A stretch of DNA of 64,000 nucleotides from Deltaproteobacteria bacterium. Its GTDB lineage: Bacteria > Myxococcota > XYA12-FULL-58-9. How positions within the stretch are numbered: position 1 is the first letter of the stretch; each line of letters begins with the position of its first letter. Positions 28,612 through 39,906 of the stretch are shown piece after piece. A model generated the notes under the pieces. That model searched no databases, was not told where the DNA came from, and saw nothing but the letters and a program-made list of their open reading frames with translations. Where the stretch lies: assembly GCA_016218825.1 (NCBI GenBank), contig JACRCV010000056.1, forward strand, positions 1 through 64,000, in the 5' to 3' direction. The translations under genes and the position numbers were made by a program.

Positions 28612-30258
28612 CGCCGAGGCCTCGCTCAGGTGCAGGACGATCGCGTCGGCGATGCCGCCGGCGAGCGCCTCCCGGTAGCTGCTGTCGGCGAGCAGCGCGC
28701 CCTCGCGCTTGTTGGAGAGGAACCCGACCTCCAACAGCGCCGCGGGCATTCGCGTGCCGACGAGCACGTAGAACAGCGAGCCTTTGACTCCGAGGTCCCG
28801 GATCTGCGGGTTCTGCGACCGCGCCGCGGCGACCACGCCGGCTTGCAGGGCCTTCGCCAGCGCCAGCGAGCGCTCGGTGTTCATCTTGGTCGCGAGGTCG
28901 GCGAGGATGAGCTGCAGGTCGCTGACCTGCTCCTCGTTGGTCTGGTTCTCGACCGCCGCCAGGCGCAGCGCGTAGGCGTCGTCGGTGGTGTCGAGGTAGT
29001 AGACCTCGACGCCATGGACGCCCGCCTGGGCGTTGGCGTTGGCGTGGATCGAGACGAACACGTCGCCCGCCACCCGATTGGCGATCGCGGTGCGCTCTTC
29101 GAGGGCCATCGAGAGGTCCCGGTCGCGGGTCAAGGTGACCTCGACGCCGCGCCCCTCCAGGCGTCGCGCCACCGCCTGCCCCAAGGCGAGGACGATGTTC
29201 TTCTCCAGGCTCGCGCTCGCGCCCCGGGTGCCGCCGTCCTTGCCGCCATGTCCGGGATCGAGGACGACGTGGCGGCCGCGCACCGCCGCCGCCACGTCGG
29301 CTTGGGCCGCGGTCCGGTAGGCGTCGATGACGACGCGGTACGGATTCTCCATCACCAACAGCCGGGCGGTCGCGGGCACGCGGGTGGCGAGGACGGCGCG
29401 GACGGTGCCTGGATCGTGCGCGCCAAGCTCGAGGCCCGCCAACAGCCCGACGCCGGCGATGTCCGGGGCGCGTGCGTCGCCGCGCTCGGCCTTGGCGATG
29501 TCGACCACCAGCTCGCCGCCGGCACCCTGCGGCCCGGGCATGCTCCCCATCTGCGCCTGCGCCGGCCCGCTCAGGTAGATGGCGACGCGGGCGTAGTCCG
29601 GCTCGTTCCAGGCCTTGAGCTCCAGCACCTTCGGGATCGGCCCGGCGCTCTCCCGCCGTCCGACGAGCGTGCCGGTCGCGATGGCGCCGGCCACCGCGTC
29701 GGTCTCCGGCTCGGCGGCGGCTGCCGTCCCGACGTCGCCGATCAGGGCGGCGAGCGCCCGGGCCTTCGCCGCCATGTCGCCTTTGCCCCAGCGCCCGAGC
29801 AACACCTGAACCTCGCGCGCCGCCCGCGGCCGGTCCTTGAAGCGGCGCAGGTAGAGCTGCGCCCGCTCGTAGGTCGCGTCGTCGCACAACGAGCTCTGCG
29901 GGTAGCGGGCCACCACCTGGGCATAGGCGGCGAGCGCCTGATCGACGTCGCTGTCCCTGCCCGAGATCCGCGCCAGATCGGCGAAGAGCTCGGCGGTGGT
30001 GTAGAGCGCTGCCGCGGCCTCGCGACCGGTCGGGAACCGACTCTCGACCTCGCGGAACGACGCGATGACCCGCAGCCAGTGGTGGCGGTACTTCTGGCGG
30101 GCGCGGCTCGCCTTCAGCGCGAAGTAGTCGCCGCGGGCCCGCTCGTAGGCGCCCTGCGACGACGCCTTCGGCGCCGCCGCGACGCTCAGGGCCAAGAACG
30201 GCAGCGCTGCGGCCCACAGCCACCGGGCACGACGCCTGGCCACCACGACCGCGGTCAC
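28600..30258 (-). CDS. amiC: N-acetylmuramoyl-L-alanine amidase (AmiC-like, Amidase_3)
   Basis: This periplasmic zinc amidase cleaves peptidoglycan side chains. The C-terminal Amidase_3 domain shows LDPGHGGKDGG, EKNIV, VSIHANAN and LLEVGFLSN, supplying the His/Glu/His ligands and the catalytic Glu. An AMIN-like beta-domain (around VLELKAWNEPDYARVAIYL) precedes it. The N-terminal ~150 residues after the signal form helical, TPR-like repeats, a layout common in Myxococcota amidases. I use the GTG at 30258, which starts the signal peptide and clears the upstream gene. No strong ribosome-binding site is seen, so the start is uncertain. Confidence 0.9.
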   Translation of the reverse strand: MTAVVVARRRARWLWAAALPFLALSVAAAPKASSQGAYERARGDYFALKASRARQKYRHHWLRVIASFREVESRFPTGREAAAALYTTAELFADLARISGRDSDVDQALAAYAQVVARYPQSSLCDDATYERAQLYLRRFKDRPRAAREVQVLLGRWGKGDMAAKARALAALIGDVGTAAAAEPETDAVAGAIATGTLVGRRESAGPIPKVLELKAWNEPDYARVAIYLSGPAQAQMGSMPGPQGAGGELVVDIAKAERGDARAPDIAGVGLLAGLELGAHDPGTVRAVLATRVPATARLLVMENPYRVVIDAYRTAAQADVAAAVRGRHVVLDPGHGGKDGGTRGASASLEKNIVLALGQAVARRLEGRGVEVTLTRDRDLSMALEERTAIANRVAGDVFVSIHANANAQAGVHGVEVYYLDTTDDAYALRLAAVENQTNEEQVSDLQLILADLATKMNTERSLALAKALQAGVVAAARSQNPQIRDLGVKGSLFYVLVGTRMPAALLEVGFLSNKREGALLADSSYREALAGGIADAIVLHLSEASASGD

Positions 30259-30272
30259 GGCGCCCGTGCCAC

Positions 30273-30761
30273 TCAGGCCGGCGCGTCTGGATCGCCCAAG
30301 AACAGCCCGCACTCGGGACACTCCGCGACGTCGGCCGGCATGGCGGCGCCGCACGCCGGGCAGGTGCCCTCGTGCGCCGCGAGGTCCTTCGCGAGCATGA
30401 TGCCTTCGGCCGCGAGGCCGCGCGCCCAGCGTTTCTCGAAGAAGGCCCGGATCTCGCCGAGGCGTTCCGCCTCCACCATCAAGAACAGGCGGGCGTGCAG
30501 CCCGGCCTCGATCTCCGTCGCCGCCTCGCCGGCGATCACACTCGGGATCCGCTCCTTCGCGAGCAGGCGTTGCTGCTCCGAGAGCGCGACGTAGTTGCCG
30601 ACGACCACCGCCTCGAGCTCCCTATCCTTGAGGAGCCGCGCCATGCTCTCGGGCGAGGCGAAGTCGTCTTCAGGGGGGAGATCCGCCAAGAGCGGCACCT
30701 CGCAGTTGCCGCAGCGCAGGACGCCGGCCACGAACTCCGCACGACACTTGGGACAGAACAT
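30273..30761 (-). CDS. Small protein with zinc ribbons at both ends
   Basis: The 162-residue protein has an N-terminal CPKC...CGNC ribbon and a C-terminal CPAC...CPEC ribbon. Between them lies an alpha/beta stretch (LEAVVVGNYVALSEQQRLLAKERIPSVI) like the DUF2007 'putative signal transducing protein' fold. Function is unknown. The ATG at 30761 is chosen over the GTG three bases earlier because AGGA is eight bases upstream. It sits between mutS and amiC in the same direction. Confidence 0.75.
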   Translation of the reverse strand: MFCPKCRAEFVAGVLRCGNCEVPLLADLPPEDDFASPESMARLLKDRELEAVVVGNYVALSEQQRLLAKERIPSVIAGEAATEIEAGLHARLFLMVEAERLGEIRAFFEKRWARGLAAEGIMLAKDLAAHEGTCPACGAAMPADVAECPECGLFLGDPDAPA

Positions 30762-30783
30762 CACACCGTCCTTTTCTCGCCCC

Positions 30784-33408
30784 TCAGGGTTGGACGAGCT
30801 TCTGCAGCCGGAACAGCTCGTTGAGCGCCGCGATCGGGGTCAGGCGCGACAGATCGAGCGCCGCGAGCTCGGCGGCGACGCGCGCCGCCTCGGGATCCTC
30901 CGGGGTCGGCGCGGCGACCGCCGGCGATCCGCGGCGCGAGGCGGCGAGCAGCGGCATACCCTGGGCGTCGAGCTCCCCGGCCTCGAGGTTCGCGAGGACC
31001 TCGCGGGCCCGGGCCAGCACCACCTCCGGCAGCGCCGCCAGGCGCGCCACCTCGATGCCATACGAACGGTTGGCGGGCCCAAGGGCGAGCTTGCGCAAGA
31101 AGACGATGGCGCCCTGCTCCTGCTTGACCGCGACGTTCCAGTTGACGATCCGCGGCCGCTCGCGCGCCAGGTCGGCGAGCTCGTGGTAGTGGGTCGCGAA
31201 CATCGCCCGGCAGCCGATGCGGTCGTGGAGGTACTCGGCCACCGCCCAGGCGATCGAGACCCCGTCGAAGGTGCTGGTGCCGCGGCCGATCTCGTCGAGC
31301 AGCACCAGGCTCGCCGCGGTCGCGTTCCTCAAGATGACCGCGGTCTCCATCATCTCGACCATGAAGGTGCTCTGGCCGCGGCCGAGGTCGTCGGCGGCGC
31401 CGACCCGGGTAAAGATCCGGTCGCACAGACCGATCCGAGCGCGCGTCGCCGGCACGAACGAGCCCATGTGGGCGAGGATGACGCTCAGCGCTGCCTGCCG
31501 CATCAACGTCGACTTGCCGGCCATGTTCGGGCCGGTGATCACCGCGAGCTGCGTGGTCGCGGCGTCGAGGGCCAGGTCGTTTTGGACGAAGCGCTCGCCG
31601 CCCGGCATCAGGCGCTCGACGACCGGGTGCCGACTGCCTTCGAGCTCGAGGACCGGGGCGCTGCAAAGCTCCGGTCGCACGTAGCGGTGCAGGTCGGCGA
31701 CCGCGGCCAGGCTCGAAGTCGCGTCGGTCAGGGCGAGCAGGCGCGACAGGGTCCGCAGCCGCACCGCCTGCGCCGAGACCTGCTGCACGAGCTCGTCCCA
31801 GAGCTCGGCCTCGAGCGTCGCCCGCGCCAGGTCGGCGTGCGTCACCTGGTCCTCGAAGCGCTTCAGCTCCTCGGTGATGAAGCGCTCGGCGCCGACCAGG
31901 GTCTGCTTGCGGACGTAGTCGGCCGGCACCTGGCGGAGGTTGGCGCGCGTGACCTCGATGTAGTAGCCGAACACCCGGTTGTAGCGCACCTTGAGGTTGG
32001 CGATGCCGGTGCGCTGGCGCTCGCGGCGCTCCAGCTCGACGAGGACCTCGTGGCCCTGGCCGGCGGCGCTCGCAAGCTCATCGAGCTTCGCCGAGTAGCC
32101 GGCGCGAAAGATCCCGCCGTCGGCGGCCGCGGCGGGCGGCGCGTCGGCGAGCGCGGGCGTCAGGAGCTCGGCGACGTCGGCGACCAGATCGGCCGCGGCC
32201 CAACGCCGGCCCAGCTCGCCGTCCAAGGTGACCAGCTCCGCCTGCAGCCTCGGGGCCGCTTGCAGCGCGCTCCTTACCAGGGCCAGGTCGTGCGGCGTCG
32301 CCCGGCCGATCGCGAGCCGGCCGAGGAGGCGCTCCAAGTCGCGCACGCCGTCGAGGGCCTTGTCGGCGGCGGTCCGCACCTGGCGCTTCTCGCAGAGCAG
32401 CGCCACGGCGTCGAGGCGGCGGTTGATCTGGCTGCTATCGGCGAGCGGAAAGAACAACCAGTGGTGCAACAGCCGCGAGCCCATCGCGGTGCGGCAGCGG
32501 TCGAGGTGCGCGAGCAGCGACCCCTGGCGCCGCCCTTCCCGGAGCGTCTGGGCGAGCTCGAGGTTCCTGCGGGTGGCCTGGTCGATGGCGAGGAACTCGG
32601 TCGCGCGGTAGGCGCAGGGCGGCATCAGGTGCCGGAGGACGCGGCGCTGGGTGGTGTCGGCGTATTGGACCAGGCGGGCGAGCGCTCTCTGCTCGTGGGT
32701 GGCGTTCGACTCGAGGCTGACGGCTTGGCGGCCGAAGCGCTGCGACAGCAGCGCCCGCGCCGCCTCGGGGTCGAGGTCGGCCGCCACCACCGTGAGCGGC
32801 AACCGATCGGCGGTGCGCGCCCGCACCGAGTCACGGCTCGTCGGATCGACGAGGACCTCCCGCACCCCCATGCGGTCGAGCTCGTCGGCGAGCCCCTCGG
32901 CGGCGGCGCGGGTGACGAGCAGCTCGCCCGCGAGCAGGTCGAGCATCGCGACCGCGAACGTGGTGGCGGCGGGGGTGAGGGGGACGAGGCTCGCGACGTA
33001 GCTCGGCGCTACCGGGTCCAAGGCCTCGAGGTCGGACACCGTCCCGGGGGTGACGACCCGCGTGATCTCGCGCTTCACCAGGCCCTTGGCCAGGCGCGGG
33101 TCCTCCACCTGATCGCAGATCGCGACGGTGTGCCCGTGGTCGACGAGCCGGGCGATGTACGAGGTGACCGCGTGGTGCGGCACGCCGGCCATCGGGATCG
33201 CGGCCTCGCCTTTGTCCTTGTCTCGGCTGGTGAGCACCAGATCGAGCTCGCGCGCCGCGACCACCGCGTCGTCGAAGAACATCTCGAAGAAGTCGCCCAT
33301 CCGGAACATCAGGATCGCCGCCGGGTGCTCGGCCTTGGCGGCGAGGTACTGCTGCAGCATCGGCGTCAGCTTGCGATCGCCGGTGAGAGTGGGCGCAGCG
33401 TCGGTCAT
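30784..33408 (-). CDS. mutS: DNA mismatch repair protein MutS
   Basis: It recognises mismatches and starts repair. The 874 residues match the MutS1 family. The N-terminal mismatch-reading motif (FRMGDFFEMF, Phe-x-Glu), lever and clamp domains, and the C-terminal ABC-type ATPase are visible, with Walker A TGPNMAGKST and LLDEIGRGTS. The ATG at 33408 is supported by the conserved start TPMLQQY. Palindromic repeat copy C lies immediately upstream. Confidence 0.97.
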   Translation of the reverse strand: MTDAAPTLTGDRKLTPMLQQYLAAKAEHPAAILMFRMGDFFEMFFDDAVVAARELDLVLTSRDKDKGEAAIPMAGVPHHAVTSYIARLVDHGHTVAICDQVEDPRLAKGLVKREITRVVTPGTVSDLEALDPVAPSYVASLVPLTPAATTFAVAMLDLLAGELLVTRAAAEGLADELDRMGVREVLVDPTSRDSVRARTADRLPLTVVAADLDPEAARALLSQRFGRQAVSLESNATHEQRALARLVQYADTTQRRVLRHLMPPCAYRATEFLAIDQATRRNLELAQTLREGRRQGSLLAHLDRCRTAMGSRLLHHWLFFPLADSSQINRRLDAVALLCEKRQVRTAADKALDGVRDLERLLGRLAIGRATPHDLALVRSALQAAPRLQAELVTLDGELGRRWAAADLVADVAELLTPALADAPPAAAADGGIFRAGYSAKLDELASAAGQGHEVLVELERRERQRTGIANLKVRYNRVFGYYIEVTRANLRQVPADYVRKQTLVGAERFITEELKRFEDQVTHADLARATLEAELWDELVQQVSAQAVRLRTLSRLLALTDATSSLAAVADLHRYVRPELCSAPVLELEGSRHPVVERLMPGGERFVQNDLALDAATTQLAVITGPNMAGKSTLMRQAALSVILAHMGSFVPATRARIGLCDRIFTRVGAADDLGRGQSTFMVEMMETAVILRNATAASLVLLDEIGRGTSTFDGVSIAWAVAEYLHDRIGCRAMFATHYHELADLARERPRIVNWNVAVKQEQGAIVFLRKLALGPANRSYGIEVARLAALPEVVLARAREVLANLEAGELDAQGMPLLAASRRGSPAVAAPTPEDPEAARVAAELAALDLSRLTPIAALNELFRLQKLVQP

Positions 33409-33457
33409 CGGCGTCGATGGTTACCAGATACGACTGACAGTCTGGGCGCAATTCTCG

Positions 33458-33534
33458 CCCCCGCCCCACCCGGGGGCGGGGGTCGGGGGGTGGGGGTGGG
33501 GAGCGCGGCCGCAGCGGCCGCGCGGGAATCAAAG
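33458..33534 (+). repeat. REP-like palindromic repeat, copy C (two hairpins)
   Basis: The first hairpin is CCCCCGCCCC / GGGGCGGGGG with loop ACCCG (33458-33482). Then come a G-rich spacer with TGGGGGTGGGG, the second hairpin GCGCGGCCGC / GCGGCCGCGC with a one-base loop, and tail GGGAATCAAA. The flank continues GGCAGGTG, as at copy A. It lies between the HIT gene stop and the mutS start. Confidence 0.78.
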
Positions 33535-33549
33535 GCAGGTGAAGGAGGC

Positions 33550-34041
33550 CTAAACGCGAAAGCCCGGCTCGAGCTGGTCATAGGTGTCCCGGATGTGCTG
33601 CGAGATGATCTTGGTCTCGGAGAGCACCGGCATGAAGTTGGTGTCGCCCGACCAGCGCGGCACCACGTGGTAGTGCAGGTGATCCGGGATGCCGGCGCCG
33701 GCGGCCGGGCCGAGGTTCATACCGACGTTCATCGCGTGTGGCTCGAGGATCTTCTGCAACACCGTCACGGCCACGAGCAGCGTCTGGTGCAGCTCGGTGA
33801 AGGTCTCCGGGTCGAGAGCGTCGAGCCGCCCGGCGTGAGTGAGCGGCAACACCAGCAAGTGCCCGTTGTTGTATGGGTACTTGTTCATCAACACGAAGGT
33901 CTTGCGGCCGCGATAGAGAACCAGCCGCTCGCGGTCGTCACCGGGGCTCGCGAGCGCGCAGAAGACACACGTCTGCGGCGGCTCCCGCACGGAGTCCTTG
34001 ATGTACTCCATGCGCCAGGGAGCCCAGAGGCGTTCAGTCAC
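33550..34041 (-). CDS. HIT family hydrolase
   Basis: This 163-residue HIT protein carries HLHYHVV (HxHxH), the nucleotide-phosphate-binding triad. A CVFC pair near residue 25 resembles the zinc-binding N-terminus of many bacterial HIT proteins. Substrates are probably dinucleoside polyphosphates or nucleoside phosphoramidates. The start is a GTG at 34041 with a weak ribosome-binding site. It lies 11 bases after ihfB, in a likely rpsA-ihfB-HIT-mutS transcript. Confidence 0.9.
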   Translation of the reverse strand: MTERLWAPWRMEYIKDSVREPPQTCVFCALASPGDDRERLVLYRGRKTFVLMNKYPYNNGHLLVLPLTHAGRLDALDPETFTELHQTLLVAVTVLQKILEPHAMNVGMNLGPAAGAGIPDHLHYHVVPRWSGDTNFMPVLSETKIISQHIRDTYDQLEPGFRV

Positions 34042-34052
34042 GAGGGGGAGAG

Positions 34053-34406
34053 CTATGCGGAAGCCGAGGTCTCGGACTCGTCGTCGTCGTCCTCGGCGCG
34101 GTTCTTGACGATGGGGTACTTGAGGCGGCCGTCGTTGACGCGCTCGCGCAGCTCGTGGCCGACGGTGAAGAACGGCACCCGCTTGGGAGGCACCGCGATC
34201 GAGTCGCCGGTCTTCGGGTTGCGGCCCATCCGTGCCCTGCGATGCCGGACGGAAAAGCTCCCAAACCCGCGGATTTCGATGCGGTCACCCTTGCCCAGAG
34301 CGTCGGTCATCGAGTCGAAGATCGTGTTCACCACGATCTCGACATCGCGGGCCGACAGGTGCGGCATCTTGGTCGCGACGGCTTGGATCAAGCTACTCTT
34401 GGTCAT
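34053..34406 (-). CDS. ihfB: Integration host factor beta subunit
   Basis: This is a nucleoid protein that bends DNA. The HU/IHF signature RGFGSFSV followed by GRNPKTG is clear, and the sequence around IEIRGFGSF resembles IhfB more than HU. The 117 residues include an unusual acidic tail (AEDDDDESETSASA) beyond the ~95-residue core. Position directly after rpsA matches the common rpsA-ihfB order. Confidence 0.9.
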   Translation of the reverse strand: MTKSSLIQAVATKMPHLSARDVEIVVNTIFDSMTDALGKGDRIEIRGFGSFSVRHRRARMGRNPKTGDSIAVPPKRVPFFTVGHELRERVNDGRLKYPIVKNRAEDDDDESETSASA

Positions 34407-34470
34407 AGTCGCTCAAGCCTCCATACGGGCGCATACCATTGCTCGAAGTTCAGGACAACCAGGGTCGGTC

Positions 34471-36192
<1,722 letters not shown>

Positions 36193-36223
36193 CACACGCT
36201 CTCCGGCACTATGCAGTGCAACA

Positions 36224-36269
36224 TCCCGGCCCTAAAGCCGGACCGACGTTTAGCGGCGAAAAGCGCCGC
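36224..36269 (-). promoter_or_regulatory. Tandem hairpins between rpsU and rpsA
   Basis: CCGGC-CCTAAA-GCCGG (about 36226-36241) and GCGGCG-AAAAG-CGCCGC (36253-36269) are two compact inverted repeats in the rpsU-rpsA gap, 30-80 bases upstream of rpsA. S1 leaders often fold for autoregulation, so an rpsA leader or attenuator is plausible. Neither has a T-run of terminator quality on the minus strand. Confidence 0.45.
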
Positions 36270-36357
36270 AGACACTGCGCCGTAGCCCACGCGCAGGTGC
36301 ACCCGTCGGGATTGGGGTTTACGAATCAGGCTACTCGATCGACATGACGGCCGCATG

Positions 36358-36555
36358 CTATCGGCGCGTGCGGCTCATGCTGCGGCGCCGTCTCTTCTCG
36401 GCAGCGCGCTGCTTCTCTTTCTTGCGGATCGAGGGCTTCAAGTAGTGCTCGCGGCGCCGAACCTCTTTCAGAATTCCGGCGGCCTCGACCTTCTTCTTGA
36501 AGCGCTTCAGGGCCTTCTCAAACGGCTCCCCCTCTTTCACTACAACCTTGGTCAC
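36358..36555 (-). CDS. rpsU: 30S ribosomal protein S21
   Basis: This 65-residue basic protein fits S21: [29 protein letters not shown] and an Arg-rich tail. The GTG at 36555 is preceded by AAGGAGG, ten bases away. The longer ORF from 36618 only translates the leader. It heads the rpsU-rpsA-ihfB run. Confidence 0.93.
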   Translation of the reverse strand: MTKVVVKEGEPFEKALKRFKKKVEAAGILKEVRRREHYLKPSIRKKEKQRAAEKRRRRSMSRTRR

Positions 36556-36682
36556 GCTCGACGATCCTCCTTCCGAAATACTCTCGCCCCACGGATCCCC
36601 CGTTGAGCGGCGGCGCATTGTACGTACCTGAGACTGAAATGCAAGCAGAAACGGCGGAAAAGCGGTGCCGACGCCGCCTCGA

Positions 36683-38563
36683 TCACTTCGGCAGCTCGAT
36701 GCCGGTCACCTTCACCACCTCCTCGGCGGTGGTGAGCCCGAGCGCCAGGCGCTCCAGGGCACACGCACGCAGCGTCCGCATCCCGGCCCCGAGCGCCGCT
36801 TGGCGCAGCGTCAGCTCGGTGGCCGCCTCGGTCACGAGCGCCGCCAACGCCGGCGTCAGATCGAGCATCTCGAAGATGCCGACGCGCCCGTAGTACCCGG
36901 TGCCGCGACAGGTCACACAACCGGCGCCCTCCATCGTGCCGGCGTAAGTGCCCCGCGTCTCCTCGCGGATGCCCAGCGCCAACAGCTCTTGCGCCGACAG
37001 CGGCGCCGGCCGCTTGCAGTCCTTGCAGATCCGCCGCACCAACCGCTGCGCCATGACCCCGATGACCGACGACGCGATGAGGAAGGGCGGCACCCCGAGG
37101 TCCTGCAGGCGGGTGATCGCCCCCACCGAGTCGTTGGTGTGCAGGGTCGACAGCACCAGGTGCCCGGTGAGCGCCGCCTGCACCGCCATCTCCGCGGTCG
37201 GCTTGTCGCGGATCTCGCCGACCATGATGATGTCCGGATCCTGGCGGAGGATGGCGCGCATCGTGTCGGGGAAGTCGAGGCCGATCTTCGGCTGCGCCGC
37301 GGTCTGGTTGAAGCGGTCGGTGATCATCTCGATCGGATCTTCGACCGTGGTCACGTTGACGCTCTCGTCGGCGAGGGTCTTCAAGGTCGCGTAGAGCGTC
37401 GTCGTCTTGCCGCTGCCGGTCGGGCCGGTGATGAGCACGAGCCCGTGCGGTAGGTCGATCCAGCGCTTGAAGACCGCGAGGTCGGAGGCGTCGAAGCCCA
37501 AGTCCGGCAGGTCTTGCAGCAGGTTCTCCGGATCGAAGATGCGGATCACCACCTTCTCGCCGAAGGCGGTGGGCAAGGTCGACACCCGCAGCTCGACCTC
37601 GCGCTCTCCCATCATCGTCTTGATGCGGCCGTCTTGCGGCCGGCGCTTCTCGGCGATGTCCATCCGCGACAGGGTCTTCACCCGTGACACCATCGCCGGC
37701 ACCACGGCGCGCGGGATGGTGTGGGTGTTGTGCAGCACGCCGTCGATCCGCAGCCGCACCTGGGCGTCGCCCTTCTTCGGCTCGAGGTGGATGTCGGAGG
37801 CCCGCTGATCGAAGGCGTAGCGCAGCAGGAAGTCGACGGCGTTCACCACGTGCTGGTCGGAGGCCTCGATCTCGCCGACGTTGCGCAAGCGCACCAGCTG
37901 CTCGAAGTCGGCGAACGGATCGCTTTGCCGCCCCGACTCGCGCGCCGCCGACTCGACGCTCTTCCTGAAGCCGTAGATCTCGGTGAGCGCCTTGACGATC
38001 TCCTTCTTCGCGGCCACCACGCGCCGGACCTGGCGACGGGCGATGCGCTTCAGGCTCTCGACCACCTCCTGATCGAACGGGTTCTCGATCGCGACCGTGA
38101 GCTCGGTCGCGGTCTCGGCGATCGGCAACACCACGTGGCGCAGCGCGAACGGCCGCGACAACGTCCGGGTCACGAGCGCCATGTCGAGGGCCAACGGATC
38201 GATCTTGTGGAAGCTCAGACCCACGGCGTCGGCGACCAGCGCGCCGAGCTCGCTCTCCCCCAGGCTCTTGCCGTCGGCGAGCGTCAACCCGAACGACGCG
38301 ATGAGCTCCACCGGGCTCACCTGATAGCGCGCCGCCGCGGCGCTCGAGCTGTCACCCTGCTCCTTGGCGTGCTGCAGCGCCACCCGGGCCCGCTGCGCCG
38401 GGGCCTTGACCTCGAGGTCGCGGCGCAGGCCGGCGCTGATGAGCGAGCGGGCCTCGAGCAGGCTCAACAGCCAATCGACGGTGAACGCCGGGTTACCGGC
38501 CGTCGGCGTCACGCCGACCATCACGGCTTGCTGGGTCAGATCGATGGCGGGCGGCTCGGCCAC
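36683..38563 (-). CDS. Type II secretion / type IV pilus assembly ATPase (GspE/PilB family)
   Basis: The 626-residue secretion ATPase has an N-terminal MshEN/T2SSE-N-like region (about 85-200), Walker [14 protein letters not shown], an Asp box around VEDPIEM, Walker [10 protein letters not shown], the His box LSTLHTND, and a zinc-binding CKDC...CVTC. No pilin or secretin gene is adjacent, so its partner machine is elsewhere. The GTG at 38563 lies 10 bases after the cyclic-nucleotide-domain gene stop. Confidence 0.9.
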   Translation of the reverse strand: MAEPPAIDLTQQAVMVGVTPTAGNPAFTVDWLLSLLEARSLISAGLRRDLEVKAPAQRARVALQHAKEQGDSSSAAAARYQVSPVELIASFGLTLADGKSLGESELGALVADAVGLSFHKIDPLALDMALVTRTLSRPFALRHVVLPIAETATELTVAIENPFDQEVVESLKRIARRQVRRVVAAKKEIVKALTEIYGFRKSVESAARESGRQSDPFADFEQLVRLRNVGEIEASDQHVVNAVDFLLRYAFDQRASDIHLEPKKGDAQVRLRIDGVLHNTHTIPRAVVPAMVSRVKTLSRMDIAEKRRPQDGRIKTMMGEREVELRVSTLPTAFGEKVVIRIFDPENLLQDLPDLGFDASDLAVFKRWIDLPHGLVLITGPTGSGKTTTLYATLKTLADESVNVTTVEDPIEMITDRFNQTAAQPKIGLDFPDTMRAILRQDPDIIMVGEIRDKPTAEMAVQAALTGHLVLSTLHTNDSVGAITRLQDLGVPPFLIASSVIGVMAQRLVRRICKDCKRPAPLSAQELLALGIREETRGTYAGTMEGAGCVTCRGTGYYGRVGIFEMLDLTPALAALVTEAATELTLRQAALGAGMRTLRACALERLALGLTTAEEVVKVTGIELPK

Positions 38564-38573
38564 GGGGGCAGCG

Positions 38574-39884
38574 CTACATCAAGACGAGGCCGTCGTCGCC
38601 GAACTTCAGCTGCCCGGCGAGGATCGCTTGGGTGGTCTTGGCGCGCTCTTCGGAGAGCTCGCTGATGTGGGCCAAGAGCTGCGGGTGGGTGGAGACGATC
38701 TCGGAGAAGGTCTTGCGCGGCAGCTTCAAGATGATCGACTTGCGGATGGTCTTGATGCTGGCAGACACCGGCTGGTTCGTGAGCAACGACATCTCGCCGA
38801 ACACGTCGCCCTCTTTGAGGTGGGCCAAGACCTGCTTCTTGCCGTCGGTCTTCTTCGCGACCTCGACCTTGCCGGCGAGCAACATGTAGAGCCCGTCGCC
38901 CTTCTGGCCCTCTTCGAGGATCTTCTCGTTCGCCGGCACCTCGCGGCTCTTGAACTTCTCGACCAGTGACTTGCGCTGCTCGCCGTCGAGCGGCTTGAAG
39001 ATCGGCGAGGTCGCCATCAGGTTCGACAGCAGCCGCTGGCGGTAGAACTTCAACAGGATGTTCTTCACCGACGGGAAGTTGGCGACCACCTGGTCCAAGA
39101 CGTCGCGCGACACCTCGAAGAGCAGGGTCTCCTCGGCGGCGATGACGCTCGCGGAGCGTGGCGCCTCCGAGAGCAGCGCCATCTCGCCGAAGAAGGTGCC
39201 GTCGCCCAGGTGAGCCAGGATGACCTCGGAGCCCTTCTCGCTGGTCTTGGTGATCTTCACCTTGCCGTGGGAGATGATGAACATCGAGGTGTCGACGTCG
39301 CCCTCGCGGATGACGACCTCGCCCGGCAACGTCGAGCGCATGCGCATCTGCTCGAGCAGCTGGATGAAGGCGTTCTTCGGCAGGTCGGAGAACAACGGGA
39401 TCGTCGGCAGCTCGGGCGGCGGCGGGGTCTCGGCCTCGACCACCACGACCTCTTCGTCCGACACCGTCGGGATCTCGTCGCCGGCGGCGCGCGGCAACGG
39501 CGGCGGTGCGGCGACCGGCGGTGGCGCGGTGAACCCGGCCGGCAACGCGGTCGCGGCGCGGCCGGTCTTCTTGGCGTAGAGATCGGCGAGCATCGCCTGG
39601 GTCGCGGTGTGCTGCGGATCGATCTCGAGGATCAGCTTGCAGGCGGCGATCGCCTTCAACAGCAGGCCGTCGGCGCCGTAGACCTCGGCGACCTTGGTGT
39701 ACGAGCCGATGGCCTCGGCGCCGCGATCGAGCTTGCGCAGGATGTCGCCGCACTTCAGCTGCGCGGTGAGGTCGTTCGGATCCTGCTCCAGGACGACCTT
39801 GTAGACCTCGAGCGCCTTGTCGAGCTTGCCCTTGACCACCAGACCGGCGGCGTCGTCCTTCAGCTTGCGGAGCTTGTCACTCAT
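38574..39884 (-). CDS. TPR protein with two cyclic-nucleotide-binding domains
   Basis: TPR helices (about residues 1-105), a Pro/Ala linker, then two CAP-ED folds (about 160-290 and 300-420). Each fold has the phosphate-binding cassette pattern: FFGEMALLSEAPRSASV and VFGEMSLLTNQPVSASI. Because both cassettes keep the Arg or an equivalent only partly, nucleotide binding is likely for the first and less certain for the second. The ATG at 39884 replaces the upstream track start. It is co-directional with the PilB-type ATPase, suggesting second-messenger control of that system. Confidence 0.85.
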   Translation of the reverse strand: MSDKLRKLKDDAAGLVVKGKLDKALEVYKVVLEQDPNDLTAQLKCGDILRKLDRGAEAIGSYTKVAEVYGADGLLLKAIAACKLILEIDPQHTATQAMLADLYAKKTGRAATALPAGFTAPPPVAAPPPLPRAAGDEIPTVSDEEVVVVEAETPPPPELPTIPLFSDLPKNAFIQLLEQMRMRSTLPGEVVIREGDVDTSMFIISHGKVKITKTSEKGSEVILAHLGDGTFFGEMALLSEAPRSASVIAAEETLLFEVSRDVLDQVVANFPSVKNILLKFYRQRLLSNLMATSPIFKPLDGEQRKSLVEKFKSREVPANEKILEEGQKGDGLYMLLAGKVEVAKKTDGKKQVLAHLKEGDVFGEMSLLTNQPVSASIKTIRKSIILKLPRKTFSEIVSTHPQLLAHISELSEERAKTTQAILAGQLKFGDDGLVLM

Positions 39885-39906
39885 CGGCGGTTGACCCCGG
39901 GCTCGT

